The notes under the pieces are model-generated. The model made no database searches. It was not told the DNA's origin and worked only from the letters and a program-made list of their open reading frames with translations. A program made the position numbers and the translations under genes. A stretch of 64,000 nucleotides of DNA from contig SUYL01000002.1 in NCBI GenBank assembly GCA_015060445.1, forward strand, positions 62,001-126,000, in the 5' to 3' direction. Shown here piece after piece: positions 63,449 to 64,000 of the stretch (position 1 is the first letter of the stretch; each line of letters begins with the position of its first letter). Source of the DNA: Bacteroidales bacterium. GTDB taxonomy: Bacteria; Bacteroidota; Bacteroidia; Bacteroidales; UBA932.

Positions 63449-64000
63449 ATGAGTACAAAATTAGTCAATAAATCTCAAGTAAAAAGTGCACTTAAAGTTA
63501 ATGGTGTTGCAGGAAACGTGTTGGCAGGTGCTTTAATGCGTATTCTTGGGCTCAATAAGTTGAATGACATATACAAAGGGATATATCAGTATCAGGGGGT
63601 TGATTTTGCGGACAAACTTCTTGAGCACCTGAATGTATCTTGTGACTGTCTTCCCCACGAACTTGAATATCTTCCCAAAGAGGGGCCTTTCATAATAGTG
63701 TCCAACCATCCTTTTGGGGCTATAGACGGCATTATAATGTTGAGCATAATAGCAAAACGGAGGCCGGATCTGAGAATCCTTACCAATTTCATTTTGTCGT
63801 ACATACCTAATCTGGAGGAGTATTTTTTTCCTGTTAATCCTTTTACAGACCGTCCCGGGATGAAGAGCAGCATCAGGGGGTTGAAACTGGCCAAGGAGCA
63901 TTTGGCAAAAGGAGGTGTACTGGGGTTGTTCCCGTCGGGAGAAGTCTCCTCAAACAGAAACAGGGACAAGGTTGTTAAGGATATAGACTGGCAGCTTTCC
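63449..64000 (+). CDS. PlsC-like lysophospholipid acyltransferase family protein (3' end outside window)
   Basis: Not in the ORF track as it runs off the right edge; translated by hand. 184 codons open from the ATG at 63449 (MSTKLVNKSQVKSALKVNGV). The acyltransferase motif I is NHPFGAIDGIIML (H-x4-D), motif III region PFTDRPGMKSSIRGLKLAKE and LGLFPSGEVSS correspond to the substrate-binding FPEG-type motif. This is the branch that includes hemolysin/ornithine- and glycine-lipid O-acyltransferases; whether it acts on glycerol phospholipids or amino-acid lipids cannot be told. Divergent from uvrC. Confidence 0.88.
   Translation, partial: MSTKLVNKSQVKSALKVNGVAGNVLAGALMRILGLNKLNDIYKGIYQYQGVDFADKLLEHLNVSCDCLPHELEYLPKEGPFIIVSNHPFGAIDGIIMLSIIAKRRPDLRILTNFILSYIPNLEEYFFPVNPFTDRPGMKSSIRGLKLAKEHLAKGGVLGLFPSGEVSSNRNRDKVVKDIDWQLS

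Overview
The window is a chromosomal segment of a Bacteroidota (order Bacteroidales) bacterium. This is supported by an ECF sigma/FecR/SusC/SusD cluster, a fused SecDF, the FloA/NfeD pair, a TonB C-terminal fusion, class II NrdJ, a tryptophanase of the Bacteroidales type, tRNA genes without an encoded CCA, and repeated promoter elements of the Bacteroidetes form TAnnTTTG lying a short distance upstream of genes. Genus cannot be fixed from the sequence; an anaerobic, host-associated organism is a reasonable inference from tnaA and the B12-dependent nucleotide reductase.

Layout. 1-476: 5' part of an ORF6N-domain gene (minus strand, runs off the edge). 693-2795: compact operon of an ECF sigma factor, a small membrane anti-sigma candidate, an outer-membrane-barrel-like protein and a DUF4252 protein. 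2897-4817: peroxiredoxin and a serine-hydrolase lipoprotein. 4986-12100: ECF sigma, FecR, SusC-like transporter with STN domain, SusD-like lipoprotein, closed by a strong terminator. 12158-14170: a gene-poor accessory island with a REP-associated tyrosine transposase (RAYT) between two nested-palindrome blocks, then GC-rich tandem hairpins, next to tRNA-Ser(GCT). 14436-17737 (minus): FloA, NfeD, and a PD40/SPOR protein. 17871-31048: secDF, tnaA, rnr, gpmI, dnaE and a ThiL-like protein. 31101-34978: sufB-pnuC-sufC-sufD. 35131-38446: nrdJ and ispE. 38564-42065 (minus): LolC/E-like permease, rbfA, tyrS and a receiver-Fis regulator. 42279-48119: S37 peptidase, DUF2156 protein, GldE-like CBS protein, phosphopantetheinyl transferase, serine hydrolase-TonB fusion. 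48209-51872 (minus): groEL, groES and a TPR/HTH membrane regulator. 52091-56750: MG2/plug protein, tadA, YqaA-like membrane protein, tRNA-Gln(TTG), DUF5106/thioredoxin-like lipoprotein. 56758-64000: Na/Pi cotransporter, an HExxH/propeller/barrel protein, uvrC, and the start of an acyltransferase gene that the ORF track misses because it runs off the right edge.

Most of the window is ordinary core genome. The points that deserve a second look are: the RAYT gene with its two 138-bp nested palindromes; a full-length ThiL homologue that has lost all the acidic metal/ATP motifs; pnuC inside the suf operon; a pair of identical-architecture operators (TGTAAA-N5-TTTACA) exactly on the promoter of the receiver-Fis regulator; a sigma54-type promoter match in front of groES; a serine hydrolase fused to a TonB C-terminal domain; and a perfect 40-bp palindrome between two convergent genes.
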